A stretch of 64,000 nucleotides of DNA. It comes from Hyphomicrobiales bacterium. Its GTDB lineage: Bacteria; Pseudomonadota; Alphaproteobacteria; Rhizobiales; Rhizobiaceae. Made by a program: the position numbers and the translations under genes. The notes below the pieces were generated by a model that saw nothing but the letters and a program-made list of their open reading frames with translations, ran no database searches and was not told the DNA's origin. The number at the start of each line of letters is the position of its first letter. Within the stretch, counting starts at the first letter, position 1. Shown piece after piece: positions 47,658 to 56,150 of this stretch. Location of the stretch: positions 62,001-126,000 of the forward strand of contig UCEU01000001.1 of assembly GCA_900471485.1 (NCBI GenBank), given 5' to 3'.

Positions 47658-48380
47658 ATGAAGGCACCAAGCGACAACAGGCCGGTGATGCGGCCGCTTC
47701 CGGCGTTGGATCGCGCCCGTCAGGTGACGGATGCGCTGGCCGATTACGTCGAGAACGCGCGGCTGCAGGCGGGCGAGCGGTTGCCGACCGAGCGGGCGCT
47801 GATGGAGCAGCTGCAGGTCGGCCGTTCAACGATCCGCGAGGCGATCAGCCATCTGCAGGCGCTTGGGGTGATCGAGACCCGCAAGGGCAGCGGCACCTAT
47901 CTGTTGAAGCCGGTTTCCAAGGCGACGATCCACATGCCGCTGTCGCTCGATGCCGGCACGCTGCGCGACGCGCTCTTGCAGACGCTGGAGGTTCGCCGCG
48001 GCATCGAATGCGAGGCCGGCATGGTGGCGGCTGCAAAGCGGACGGCTGAGGATCTTGCGCTGATCGAGCGGAACCTCAACGAGATGGAGCGCGTCCACAT
48101 CGAGAAGGGCACCTCCGGCCCCGAGGATCTCGCCTTCCATCTGGCGATCTACGACGCCACTCACAATCCGCTGTTCCGTCAGCTTCTAGAACAGATGCGC
48201 GAGACCTTCTGGCAGTTCTGGCAGCACCCCTTCGAGCGGCAGGATTTCGCCCGCCGCTCCTTTCCCTTTCACCGCACGCTCTTCAACGCGATCGCCGCGC
48301 GCGATCCCGAGGCGGCGCGCGAAGAGACACTGAAGATCCTCGCGGTCGTCGAGGAAGACATCAAGGAAATGTCCAAATGA
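47658..48380 (+). CDS. FadR-family GntR transcriptional regulator
   Basis: A 240-residue regulator: GntR winged helix (LQAGERLPTERALMEQLQVG, STIREAISHLQALGVIETRKG in pattern, about 25-85) and an FCD ligand domain with FHLAIYDATHN and FPFHRTLFNAI metal/His positions. ATG 47658 follows GGGGAACC. It overlaps the PLP-enzyme gene by four bases and so leads the operon it presumably controls. The effector is unknown, probably the transported compound or its product. Confidence 0.88.
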   Translation: MKAPSDNRPVMRPLPALDRARQVTDALADYVENARLQAGERLPTERALMEQLQVGRSTIREAISHLQALGVIETRKGSGTYLLKPVSKATIHMPLSLDAGTLRDALLQTLEVRRGIECEAGMVAAAKRTAEDLALIERNLNEMERVHIEKGTSGPEDLAFHLAIYDATHNPLFRQLLEQMRETFWQFWQHPFERQDFARRSFPFHRTLFNAIAARDPEAAREETLKILAVVEEDIKEMSK

Positions 48381-49543
48381 GCAACGGCGCAGACCCGTTC
48401 GAACTTGCCTCCATCATCACCGCGCACGACGAGGGGAACTTCGCCGAGGCCGTGGTGCCGCCGATCTTCCAGACCTCGCTGTTCACCTTCTCCGATTACG
48501 ACGACATGATCGCCTCCTATCGCGGCGAGAAGGTGCGTCCGATCTACACGCGGGGCCTCAATCCGACGGTACGCATGTTCGAGGAGATGCTGGCCAAGCT
48601 CGAGGGTGCGGAAGACGCGCTCGGTTTTGCAAGCGGCATGGCGGCGATCTCGTCGGCGGTGCTTGCCTTCGTCGAGCCGGGTGATCGCATCGTCGCCGTC
48701 AAGCATGTCTATCCCGACGCCTTTCGCCTGTTCGGCACCATCCTGAAGCGGATGAAGGTCGAAGTGACCTATGTCGACGGCCGTGACGAGGAGGCCGTCG
48801 CCAAGGCGCTGCCCGGCGCCAAGCTGTTCTACATGGAAAGCCCGACCAGCTGGGTCATGGAGGCGCACGATGTCGGCGCGCTGGCGGCACTCGCCAGAAA
48901 GCACGGCGTCGTCTCGATGATCGATAACAGCTGGGCGAGCCCGGTGTTCCAGAAGCCGCTCACGCTCGGCGTCGATCTCGTCATCCACTCGGCCTCCAAG
49001 TATCTCGGCGGCCATAGCGATGTCGTCGCCGGCGTTGTTGCCGGATCGAAAGAGATGGTGGCGCGGGTCAAGGCGGAATCCTATCCCTATCTCGGCGGCA
49101 AGCTGTCGCCCTTCGACGCCTGGCTCCTGATCCGCGGCATGCGCACGCTGCCGATCCGCATGAAGGCGCACGAGGCGGCCGGCATGACCATCGCCAAGCG
49201 CCTGCAGGAGCTCGATGTGGTGGAGACCGTCTGCCATCCGGGTCTTGCGAACCGCCTGCCGGCGGGCCTTCACGGCACCTCCGGCCTGTTCTCGTTCATA
49301 TTCCGCGAAGGCGTCGATATTCGCGCCTTCGCCGATCACCTCAAGCTCTTCAAACTGGGAGTGAGCTGGGGTGGGCATGAAAGCCTGATCGTACCAGGCG
49401 AGGTCGTCCTTCAGCAGAAGGCGCAACCGAATTCCGCGCATACCTTCGGGATCCATGCGCGGTCCGTACGCCTCCATGTCGGCCTCGAAGGAACCGAGGC
49501 GCTGTGGAGGGATATCGAGGAGGCGCTTGCCGTCGCTTCGTAA
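48377..49543 (+). CDS. Cys/Met-metabolism PLP enzyme (cystathionine gamma-synthase/lyase-like)
   Basis: A 388-residue fold-type I enzyme. The PLP lysine is K208 (SASKYLGG), the ring-nitrogen aspartate D183 (IDNSWASP), and YTRGLNPT (57-64) is the phosphate-binding motif from the neighbouring subunit. This family performs gamma- or beta-eliminations and replacements on cysteine/homocysteine derivatives. It is encoded between a GntR regulator and a MalEFGK-type importer. Carbon-sulfur bond cleavage of an imported S-conjugate is my hypothesis; simple methionine biosynthesis would not explain the context. Confidence 0.85.
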   Translation: MSNGADPFELASIITAHDEGNFAEAVVPPIFQTSLFTFSDYDDMIASYRGEKVRPIYTRGLNPTVRMFEEMLAKLEGAEDALGFASGMAAISSAVLAFVEPGDRIVAVKHVYPDAFRLFGTILKRMKVEVTYVDGRDEEAVAKALPGAKLFYMESPTSWVMEAHDVGALAALARKHGVVSMIDNSWASPVFQKPLTLGVDLVIHSASKYLGGHSDVVAGVVAGSKEMVARVKAESYPYLGGKLSPFDAWLLIRGMRTLPIRMKAHEAAGMTIAKRLQELDVVETVCHPGLANRLPAGLHGTSGLFSFIFREGVDIRAFADHLKLFKLGVSWGGHESLIVPGEVVLQQKAQPNSAHTFGIHARSVRLHVGLEGTEALWRDIEEALAVAS

Positions 49544-49583
49544 GGCAAGACTTAGAGGAAAAAACCTGGAAGGGGGAATGAGC

Positions 49584-50843
49584 ATGAAAAGACTGATCAC
49601 CGCAACGCTGCTCGCCACGATGATGGCAGGCACGGCAATGGCCGACACGACGCTAAAGCTCGTCGAAGTCATTACCAGCCCGGAGCGCACCGAGACGCTG
49701 AAATCGCTCGTCGGCAAGTTCGAGGCCGCCAATCCCGGCACGAAGGTCGACATCATCTCGCTGCCGTGGAACGAGGCGTTCCAGAAGTTCGCGACCATGG
49801 TCTCGGCCGGCGATACGCCCGACGTCATGGAAATGCCGGATACCTGGCTCTCCCTCTATGCCAATAACGGCATGCTCGAAAGCCTCGAGCCCTACCTCGA
49901 AAAATGGGAATACACCAAGGGCCTGACCCCGCGCGCGCTGGAACTCGGCCGCGACGTCAAGAACACCGCCTACATGCTGCCTTACGGCTTCTACCTGCGC
50001 GCGCTGTTCTACAACAAGAACCTCTTCAAGGAAGCCGGCGTTTCCGAGCCGCCGAAGACGATGGACGAATTCGTCGCCGCCTCCGAAAAGGTCTCCAAGC
50101 TTCCCGGCAAGTCCGGCTACTGCCTGCGCGGCGGACCGGGCGGCCTGAACGGCTGGGTGATGTTCGGCGCGACCATGGCCGGCTCCAACAAGTTCTTCAA
50201 CGACGACGGCACCTCGACCATGAACAGCGAAGGCTGGACCAAGGGTCTCGAATGGGTGGTCGATCTCTACAAGAAGGGCCTGGCGCCGAAGGACAGCGTC
50301 AACTGGGGCTTCAACGAGACCGTCGCCGGCTTCTATTCCGGCACCTGCGCCATGCTCGACCAGGATCCGGATGCCCTCATCGCGGTTGCTCAGCGCATGA
50401 AGCCGGAAGATTTCGGCGTCACCAAGATGCCTGTCGGCCCGAGCGGCAAGGGCTTCACGACCATCGGCTTCGCCGGCTGGTCGATGTTCACCACCAGCCA
50501 GAACAAGGATCTGTCCTGGAAGCTGATCGAAACGCTGGAATCGCCCGAGGGCAACATCGAGTGGAACAAGCGCACCGGCGCGCTGCCGGTTCACACCTCG
50601 GCTGAGAAGGACCCCTTCTATGCCAGCGAGCAGTTCAAGGGCTGGTTCGACGAACTGGCCGACAAGAACATCGTTCCGACCGTGATGCCGACCTACCTCG
50701 AGGAATTCGCCTTCTTCAAGGATTCGCTCGCCATCAAGACGACGCAGCAGGCGCTTCTCGGCGATATCACGCCGAAGGAACTGGCTGATCAGTGGGCGGA
50801 ATACCTGACCGCCGCACAGCAGAAGTACCTCGCGAAGAAGTAA
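49584..50843 (+). CDS. Extracellular solute-binding protein, family 1 (MalE type)
   Basis: A 419-residue binding protein with a signal peptide (MKRLITATLLATMMAGTAMA, cleavage about 20). The mature region shows VGKFEAANPGTKVDI and YNKNLFKEAG, typical of CUT1 sugar-binding proteins. I choose ATG 49584, seven bases after AGGGGG; ATG 49578 is too close to the site. It supplies the MalF/MalG-like permeases downstream, across a RIME-like element. Ligand unknown: CUT1 proteins usually bind oligosaccharides or glycosides. Confidence 0.9.
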   Translation: MKRLITATLLATMMAGTAMADTTLKLVEVITSPERTETLKSLVGKFEAANPGTKVDIISLPWNEAFQKFATMVSAGDTPDVMEMPDTWLSLYANNGMLESLEPYLEKWEYTKGLTPRALELGRDVKNTAYMLPYGFYLRALFYNKNLFKEAGVSEPPKTMDEFVAASEKVSKLPGKSGYCLRGGPGGLNGWVMFGATMAGSNKFFNDDGTSTMNSEGWTKGLEWVVDLYKKGLAPKDSVNWGFNETVAGFYSGTCAMLDQDPDALIAVAQRMKPEDFGVTKMPVGPSGKGFTTIGFAGWSMFTTSQNKDLSWKLIETLESPEGNIEWNKRTGALPVHTSAEKDPFYASEQFKGWFDELADKNIVPTVMPTYLEEFAFFKDSLAIKTTQQALLGDITPKELADQWAEYLTAAQQKYLAKK

Positions 50844-50862
50844 GCGGGCTCAGAGCAAGCAG

Positions 50863-50977
50863 CCCCCTCATCCGACCCTACGGGCCACCTTCTCCCCGAG
50901 GGGAGAAGGGAACGGAGACGTCGCGGCAAATCCCTTCTCCCCAACGGGGAGAAGGTGCCGGCAGGCGGATGAGGGGG
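50863..50977. repeat. RIME-like palindromic mosaic element
   Basis: A 115-base element bounded by the inverted repeat CCCCCTCATCCG / CGGATGAGGGGG (50863-50874 and 50966-50977), with two inner hairpins built on CTTCTCCCC...GGGGAGAAG (about 50889-50908 and 50932-50955). This layout and sequence style match the rhizobial intergenic mosaic elements known as RIME. It sits in an operon between the binding-protein and permease genes, where its RNA structure could set transcript stoichiometry. Confidence 0.8.
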
Positions 50978-51026
50978 CCCAGTCCCTATTGGGATCGTAT
51001 AGTCGAACCATGAAAGCCGCACCCAG

Positions 51027-51962
51027 ATGACCATGACCGCCGATACGCTGGACAGACGCCATGACCGCAGGTCGTGGCTGAAGCGCGTCGCCGATGCCTC
51101 GGAACCCTATCTCTACAGCGCCCCATCGCTCGTGCTCATCATCGCCGTGATGCTGGTGCCGTTGGTGATCGGCGTGTCCTATGCGTTCCGCGATATCCAG
51201 TTGCTAAACCCCTTTTCCGGCGGCTTCATCGGGCTGGATCATTTCCGGGCGCTGGCCAAAGACGCCGCGTTCTACGGTGCGCTGAAGAACACCCTGCTGT
51301 GGACCGGCGCGTCCGTCGCCCTGCAGTTCGTGTTCGGCCTCATCCTGGCGCTCCTTCTCGACAAGCCCTTCTGGGGCCGCGGGCTGGTGCAGGCGCTGGT
51401 CTTCCTGCCCTGGGCGGTGCCGTCCTTCCTCGCCGGCCTCAACTGGGCCTGGCTCTTCAATCCCGTCATCGGTCCCATTCCGCACTGGCTCTATGCGCTG
51501 GGGCTGATGAGCGAGCCGGGCAACATCCTGTCCGATCCGCAATATGCGATGTGGGGGCCGATCATCGCCAATGTCTGGTGGGGTATTCCCTTCTTCGCCA
51601 TCACTCTGCTGGCCGCCCTGCAGGCGATCCCGCGCGATCTCTACGAGGCCGCCTCGATCGACGGCGCCGGCTGGTTCCAGCGCTTCCGCTCGATCACGCT
51701 GCCGTTCCTGGCGCCGACGATCGCGATTACCGTGCTCCTGCGCACCGTTTGGGTGTCGAACTTCGCCGATCTCATCGTCGTCATGACCGGCGGCGGCCCG
51801 GCGGACCGCACGCAGATCGTCGCCAGCTACATCTTCACCCAGGCCTTCAAGCGGCTGGATTTCGGCTATGCCTCGGCGATCGCGCTGGTGCTGCTGGTGC
51901 TGCTGCTTGCCTATTCGATGCTGATCATCCTGCTGCGGCAGAGCCTGCTGAACAAGGATTGA
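51027..51962 (+). CDS. CUT1 ABC transporter permease (MalF/UgpA type)
   Basis: A 311-residue inner-membrane permease with six main hydrophobic segments and the EAA coupling loop LYEAASIDGAGWFQRFRSITLP. Partner of the next permease. The ATG at 51027 overlaps the stop of a possible seven-codon leader frame (51010-51030). No strong ribosome site is seen directly upstream, so expression may depend on read-through from the binding-protein gene across the RIME-like element. Confidence 0.92.
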   Translation: MTMTADTLDRRHDRRSWLKRVADASEPYLYSAPSLVLIIAVMLVPLVIGVSYAFRDIQLLNPFSGGFIGLDHFRALAKDAAFYGALKNTLLWTGASVALQFVFGLILALLLDKPFWGRGLVQALVFLPWAVPSFLAGLNWAWLFNPVIGPIPHWLYALGLMSEPGNILSDPQYAMWGPIIANVWWGIPFFAITLLAALQAIPRDLYEAASIDGAGWFQRFRSITLPFLAPTIAITVLLRTVWVSNFADLIVVMTGGGPADRTQIVASYIFTQAFKRLDFGYASAIALVLLVLLLAYSMLIILLRQSLLNKD

Positions 51963-51966
51963 GGCC

Positions 51967-52794
51967 ATGAGACGCATTCTTCCCACCATCGCGCATCGCC
52001 TGGCGATCCTCTGCTACATCGTCTTCGCGCTGTTTCCGCTGTTCTGGCTGCTCAAGGTCTCGGTAACGCCGAACGACCTGCTCTATTCCGAGGGCGTGCG
52101 CATGTGGCCGTCGCGCACGACCTGGGAGCACTATTCCTTCGTCATCCAGCACAGCGCCTTTCCGACCTTCTTCAAGAACAGCCTGATCGTCTCGGCCTCG
52201 ACGGCGATCGTCGTCACCATCTGCGCCTCGCTGTCGGGATATGCGCTGTCGCGCTTCAATTTCCGGGCGAAATACTGGATCGTGGCGCTGATGCTGCTCA
52301 CCCAGATGTTCCCGCTGGTCATGCTGGTGGCGCCGATCTTCAAGATCCTGACGCCGCTGCACCTGACGAACAGCCTCACCGGCCTCGTCGTCGTCTACAC
52401 CGCCTTCAACGTGCCCTTCGCCACCTTCCTGATGCAGTCCTTCTTCGACGGTATCCCGAAGGATCTCGAGGAGGCGGCGATGATCGACGGCGCCACGCAG
52501 TTCACGGCCTTCCGGCAGATCATCCTGCCGCTGACCCTGCCGGGGATCGCGGCCACGCTCGGCTTCGTCTTCACGGCGGCATGGAGCGAACTTCTGTTCG
52601 CGCTGATGCTGATCAACGGCAACGACGCGGCGACTTTCCCGGTCGGGCTTCTCACTTTCGTTTCCAAATTCTCGGTGGATTTCGGGCAGATGATGGCGGC
52701 GGGCGTTCTCGCGCTCATTCCGGCCGGTCTCTTCTTCCTGCTCATTCAGCGTTATCTCGTCCAGGGCCTGACGGCCGGCGCGGTCAAGGGTTAG
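51967..52794 (+). CDS. CUT1 ABC transporter permease (MalG/UgpE type)
   Basis: A 275-residue inner-membrane permease with six hydrophobic helices and the EAA loop LEEAAMIDGATQFTAFRQIILPLT in pattern. Four bases after the first permease gene, with TTGAGGCC upstream of its ATG. Forms the membrane pore with the 51027 product for the ligand of the MalE-type protein. Confidence 0.92.
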   Translation: MRRILPTIAHRLAILCYIVFALFPLFWLLKVSVTPNDLLYSEGVRMWPSRTTWEHYSFVIQHSAFPTFFKNSLIVSASTAIVVTICASLSGYALSRFNFRAKYWIVALMLLTQMFPLVMLVAPIFKILTPLHLTNSLTGLVVVYTAFNVPFATFLMQSFFDGIPKDLEEAAMIDGATQFTAFRQIILPLTLPGIAATLGFVFTAAWSELLFALMLINGNDAATFPVGLLTFVSKFSVDFGQMMAAGVLALIPAGLFFLLIQRYLVQGLTAGAVKG

Positions 52795-52798
52795 TCAC

Positions 52799-53857
52799 AT
52801 GGCATCGATTGATATCAAGAACATCCAGAAAGCCTACGGCCATGTGCAGGTGCTGCACGGCGTCGATCTCGAGATCAAGGACGGCGAGTTCGTCGTGCTG
52901 GTCGGCCCGTCGGGCTGCGGCAAGTCCACGCTGCTGCGCATGATCGCAGGCCTTGAGGGCGTCACCGCCGGCGAGATCCAGATCGACGGCAACCGCGTCA
53001 ACGAGCTGCATCCGAAAGACCGCGACATCGCCATGGTGTTCCAGTCCTACGCGCTCTATCCGCACATGAACGTCGCGGGCAACATGAGCTACAGCCTGAA
53101 GCTCAGGAAGACGGCCAAGGAGAAGATCGCCAGCGCCGTCAGCGCCGCGGCATCGAAGCTCGGTCTCGATCCGCTGCTCGAGCGCCGGCCGAAAGCGCTA
53201 TCCGGCGGCCAGCGGCAGCGCGTCGCCATGGGTCGCGCCATCGTGCGCCAGCCCAAGGCCTTCCTGTTCGACGAGCCGCTGTCGAACCTCGACGCCCGCC
53301 TTCGCGAGCAGATGCGCGCCGAAATCAAGAAGCTCCACGGAGACCTGAAGGCCACCTCGATCTACGTCACCCACGACCAGATCGAGGCGATGACGCTCGC
53401 CGATCGCATCGTCGCCATGCATGGCGGCGTGGTGCAGCAGGTCGGCAGCCCGCTCGAACTTTACGATCGTCCGGCCAATCTCTTCGTCGCCGGCTTCATC
53501 GGTTCGCCCGGCATGAACTTCCTCGACGCGACCTACCAGACAGGCGGCGTCAAGCTCAAGGATGGCACCGTGGTCGCCCTGCCGGCGCCGCTGTCGCTCG
53601 CTGATGGCGCCAAGGTTACGCTCGGCATTCGCCCCGAGCACGTCAGCATCACCAACGACGCCACTGGTATAGAAGCCACTGTCGAGCTGATCGAGCCGAC
53701 CGGCTTCGGCATTATCCTGCACCTGTCGCTGCATGGCCTGCCGTTCAAGGTCTTCACGCTGAACCGCGAGGCACTGACCGCCGGTCCGACACTCAATGTC
53801 TCTTTCCCGGCGCAGCATCTCCACGTCTTCGACGACGCCGGCAAGCGGGCGGTCTAG
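52799..53857 (+). CDS. CUT1 ABC transporter ATPase (UgpC/MalK type)
   Basis: A 352-residue ATPase: Walker A GPSGCGKST (about 37-45), [14 protein letters not shown], Walker B FLFDEPLSNLD and THDQIEAMT, then a C-terminal regulatory OB-fold domain (TOBE) including LGIRPEHVSI. MalK-like length. It is the last gene of the operon started by gntR at 47658; the downstream hairpin at 53917-53959 may end transcription. Confidence 0.93.
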   Translation: MASIDIKNIQKAYGHVQVLHGVDLEIKDGEFVVLVGPSGCGKSTLLRMIAGLEGVTAGEIQIDGNRVNELHPKDRDIAMVFQSYALYPHMNVAGNMSYSLKLRKTAKEKIASAVSAAASKLGLDPLLERRPKALSGGQRQRVAMGRAIVRQPKAFLFDEPLSNLDARLREQMRAEIKKLHGDLKATSIYVTHDQIEAMTLADRIVAMHGGVVQQVGSPLELYDRPANLFVAGFIGSPGMNFLDATYQTGGVKLKDGTVVALPAPLSLADGAKVTLGIRPEHVSITNDATGIEATVELIEPTGFGIILHLSLHGLPFKVFTLNREALTAGPTLNVSFPAQHLHVFDDAGKRAV

Positions 53858-53916
53858 AGCTATTCCAGGAAAAGTGCGAAGCGGTTTTCCGTCCGGAATT
53901 GCGTGAAAACAAAGTA

Positions 53917-53959
53917 TTAGAGCTGTTCCGCGATTCGAAGAAAAGCGGAATTGCTCTAA
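53917..53959. terminator. Long imperfect hairpin after the CUT1 operon
   Basis: TTAGAGCTGTTCCGC (53917-53931) pairs with GCGGAATTGCTCTAA (53945-53959) with only two mismatches and a 13-base loop. It resembles palindromes that are common between rhizobial genes. It follows the CUT1 ATPase stop by 59 bases and precedes the convergent small gene. There is no U-run, so termination would be weak or bidirectional. Confidence 0.45.
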
Positions 53960-53981
53960 GCACGTCACCCGCGCAGGCTGT

Positions 53982-54170
53982 TCACCTGAATTTGGGCAGC
54001 CTGGGCGGGGCGTTGGCCTGTATTTTGTGCAGCGGCGCATGCTTGCCGAGCAGCCTCTGCAGCTTGCGTTCCTCGCTCGGCCCGATGCCGAATTTCTTGC
54101 AGTGCTCCCCGACATCCCGGTCGTTCGGACCGGGGATGCGGACCTGACGGTTATCTCGTGAATGGGACAT
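53982..54170 (-). CDS. Small basic protein, likely general-stress regulon
   Basis: A 62-residue hydrophilic, basic protein with no signal or membrane segment, running MSHSRDNRQV to PRLPKFR. The KKFGIGPSEERKLQRLLGK stretch faintly recalls small DUF3606-type proteins, but I do not claim membership. ATG 54170 has GGAGG eight bases upstream; ATG 54176 is too close to it. A GAAAC-N16-CGTT promoter lies before it, like EcfG-controlled genes. Function unknown. Confidence 0.6.
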   Translation of the reverse strand: MSHSRDNRQVRIPGPNDRDVGEHCKKFGIGPSEERKLQRLLGKHAPLHKIQANAPPRLPKFR

Positions 54171-54191
54171 GGTCATTTCCTCCTCAAGGAC

Positions 54192-54216
54192 AACGTCCGC
54201 AGCACGTCGAAGTTTC
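54192..54216 (-). promoter_or_regulatory. EcfG-like promoter of the 62-residue protein
   Basis: Minus strand GAAAC (54216-54212), 16 bases, CGTT (54195-54192). The alphaproteobacterial general-stress sigma factor consensus is GGAAC-N16/17-CGTT, so there is one mismatch. Distance to the start codon (about 22 bases) is suitable for a short leader. Confidence 0.55.
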
Positions 54217-54300
54217 GAGTGAACGAAACCGTGATCACAGTGGTCACCGCCGGCGAAACCCTACCGCGCGGCGGCGCAATGAAGAATGCTGCGGTAGCAA

Positions 54301-55164
54301 TTATATCATGATCTCGCCGCCAGTCACGGGAACCACCGCGCCGGTCATGAAGCTCCCGAGATCGGATGCTAGGAGCACGTAGGCGCCGGCCAGTTCTGCC
54401 GGCTGTCCGGCACGGCCGATCAATGTCTGCTGGCCAAACGTCGTGGTCTTTTCCGGCGGCATCGTGGAGGGGATCAGCGGGGTCCAGATAGGGCCAGGCG
54501 CGACGGCGTTCACCCGGATACCCTTCTCGGCCACCATTTCGGCCAGCCCAGCCGTGAAGTTCGAGACCGCGCCTTTGGTCGATGCATAGGCGAGCAGGTG
54601 AGATGATGGCTGGCGCGACTGGATCGAGGTGGTGTTTATGATCGAGCTGCCGGGCCGCATATAGGGGATTGCAGCCTTCGAGAGAAAGAACGGCGCATGG
54701 ATATTGGTGTGGAATGTGCGATCCCATTCCTCGACCGTGATATCCGCTATATCCGAGTAGGTGCGTTGAAAGGCGGCGTTGTTGACAAGGACGTCGATCG
54801 AGCCGAGTTCGCGGACCGTATGCTGCACAAGGTCTTTGCAGTGTTCTTCGGACGTGATGTCGCCCGGGACCATCACTGCCCGTCGGCCTGCATCCCGTAT
54901 CCATCTTGCGGTGTCCTCGGCATCTTCGGTTTCATCCAGGAACGAGATGAGGACGTCGGCTCCCTCCCGAGCGAACGCGATCGCGACCGCTTTGCCTATA
55001 CCGGAGTCGGCGCCGGTTATCAGTGCGACCTTCCCCTCCAGTCTGCCGTTCCCGCGATAGGAATACTCGCCGTGATCAGGCACGGGCTGCATGCGCGTCG
55101 TTTTGCCGGGAGGCTCCTGACGCTGTTCGGGGTAAGGCGGTGTCGGGCGGCGTTCTTCGCTCAT
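54301..55164 (-). CDS. Stress-type short-chain dehydrogenase (YghA/YhdG-like)
   Basis: A 287-residue SDR with the Pro/Gln-rich N-terminal tail (about 40 residues, PPYPEQRQEPPGKT) characteristic of general-stress SDRs. The core has TGADSGIGKAVA, NNAA, the catalytic Ser in NTTSIQS and YASTK. Start at ATG 55164 with AGGAG six bases upstream; ATG 55188 lacks one. An EcfG-like promoter precedes it. Substrate of this group is generally not known; often called glucose dehydrogenase-like. Confidence 0.85.
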   Translation of the reverse strand: MSEERRPTPPYPEQRQEPPGKTTRMQPVPDHGEYSYRGNGRLEGKVALITGADSGIGKAVAIAFAREGADVLISFLDETEDAEDTARWIRDAGRRAVMVPGDITSEEHCKDLVQHTVRELGSIDVLVNNAAFQRTYSDIADITVEEWDRTFHTNIHAPFFLSKAAIPYMRPGSSIINTTSIQSRQPSSHLLAYASTKGAVSNFTAGLAEMVAEKGIRVNAVAPGPIWTPLIPSTMPPEKTTTFGQQTLIGRAGQPAELAGAYVLLASDLGSFMTGAVVPVTGGEIMI

Positions 55165-55193
55165 CGTAGTCTCCTCGTTGGCTGACATGGGCC

Positions 55194-55219
55194 AAACCGC
55201 GATGGGCGCGAACAGTTCC
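55194..55219 (-). promoter_or_regulatory. EcfG-like promoter of the stress SDR
   Basis: Minus strand GGAAC (55219-55215) followed after 17 bases by GTTT (55197-55194), preceded by CG. The -35 is a perfect match to the general-stress consensus and the -10 is close. It lies about 30 bases before the start codon. Confidence 0.55.
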
Positions 55220-55247
55220 TTGACACGTCATCGCACGAGTCGGTCGA

Positions 55248-55715
55248 TCAACTCGCGAAATCGACGGACGAAATATCGACGGACCAATCGAATTCCGAAG
55301 GCGCCGGCTTGCCGGGAAGGGTTTCGAGACCGCGGTATTGGTTGAGCGTCCAGCAGGTTTCGAAGGTGCCGTGCGGCTCGATGATCTTGCTGCTGGTGAA
55401 ATAGTCGGAATAGGCCTCGTCGCTGTAGCCGGGGCGCTTGGCGATCAACCGAAAGCGGACGACGTTCACCTGCCGGTCCGTATCGTTCGACAGTTTCACC
55501 GCAACTGTCTTGGCGGGATCGCTGCAGCTTGCGGTGCCGCTGCTCGTCCCGCGGACCTGGCTTGCCAGACCGTTACGATCGCTTTGTTGGAGGTAGATAT
55601 AGGCGCCGACCACTGCTACGGCCGCGATCACCGCCAGCAATGCGGCCAACGTCGATCGTGGAGACAGCAGAAAACAGACGAAAATGATCGGGATCGCGAC
55701 CAGAAGATAAATCAT
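55248..55715 (-). CDS. Hypothetical membrane-anchored protein
   Basis: A 155-residue protein with two closely spaced hydrophobic segments at the N-terminus (about 1-18 and 22-43) and a soluble C-terminal domain of about 110 residues containing two cysteines (CSDPAK and FETCWTL), likely periplasmic and possibly disulfide-linked. I do not recognise the family. It sits between two stress-type genes and an intergenic region; its ATG has only GGAAC nearby as a ribosome site. Confidence 0.65.
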   Translation of the reverse strand: MIYLLVAIPIIFVCFLLSPRSTLAALLAVIAAVAVVGAYIYLQQSDRNGLASQVRGTSSGTASCSDPAKTVAVKLSNDTDRQVNVVRFRLIAKRPGYSDEAYSDYFTSSKIIEPHGTFETCWTLNQYRGLETLPGKPAPSEFDWSVDISSVDFAS

Positions 55716-56150
55716 CAGACATGTTCCAATTCACATCTGAGCTAAGACAGCTGCCCGGCGCAGACAAGGCTGGTGTTATGCCATGGGGTGAAATAGTCCG
55801 TGAATGAGTAAAGGTTACGAGTTTACCGCAGTAAACTTTCCGCGATACTCACCCGCAAAGATAGAATTTCCGGATTTTTTTGCGGTGACCTTGTTTCCGA
55901 CACAATGCTCCCCCATATAGCTCTCATCGGCATTGCTGGTTGAGCGTCCCACCGAATTCGCGGATGTTCGCAATAGCCGTAATCGCTTTAGTCTTTGACC
56001 ACGGATGTACTGGCACTGGTGAATAGCGATGTTGAGAAGGTCGGTGCAATTTTGCCCCGGCCTTTTTTATTGCCCGCGTGATAGCTGCCGCGTGGCTGCG
56101 GGCAGGGCGCTTGTGCGCCATGCCCATTTTCCCAATGAGATGAAACCGCC
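55716..56150. other. Non-coding gap with small-RNA-like terminator
   Basis: A 435-base gap between the hypothetical membrane protein and cysA. No gene is supported. It holds a perfect stem GTTTAC-CGCA-GTAAAC (55821-55836), a second stem CCGCAAA/TTTGCGG (55853-55859 and 55879-55885), and on the plus strand a strong intrinsic terminator at 56037-56068 that belongs to no annotated gene, hinting at an untranslated RNA read rightward. Confidence 0.5.
56037..56068 (+). terminator. Strong intrinsic terminator without an upstream gene
   Basis: AAGGTCGG pairs with CCGGCCTT (one G-U pair) around a 12-base loop and is followed by TTTT on the plus strand. All flanking genes are on the minus strand, so it would end a plus-strand small RNA; TTGACC at 55996 is a possible -35 element for it. 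Confidence 0.6.

Noticed and set aside
50863..50977. Rho-independent terminator pair or CRISPR-like repeats
   Set aside because: The palindromes are nested mosaics with no spacer periodicity and no U-runs; a RIME-type element explains them.
51010..51030. Seven-codon leader frame (MKAAPR) overlapping the permease start
   Set aside because: It could couple translation, but such short frames arise by chance and there is no clear ribosome site or regulatory codon pattern.
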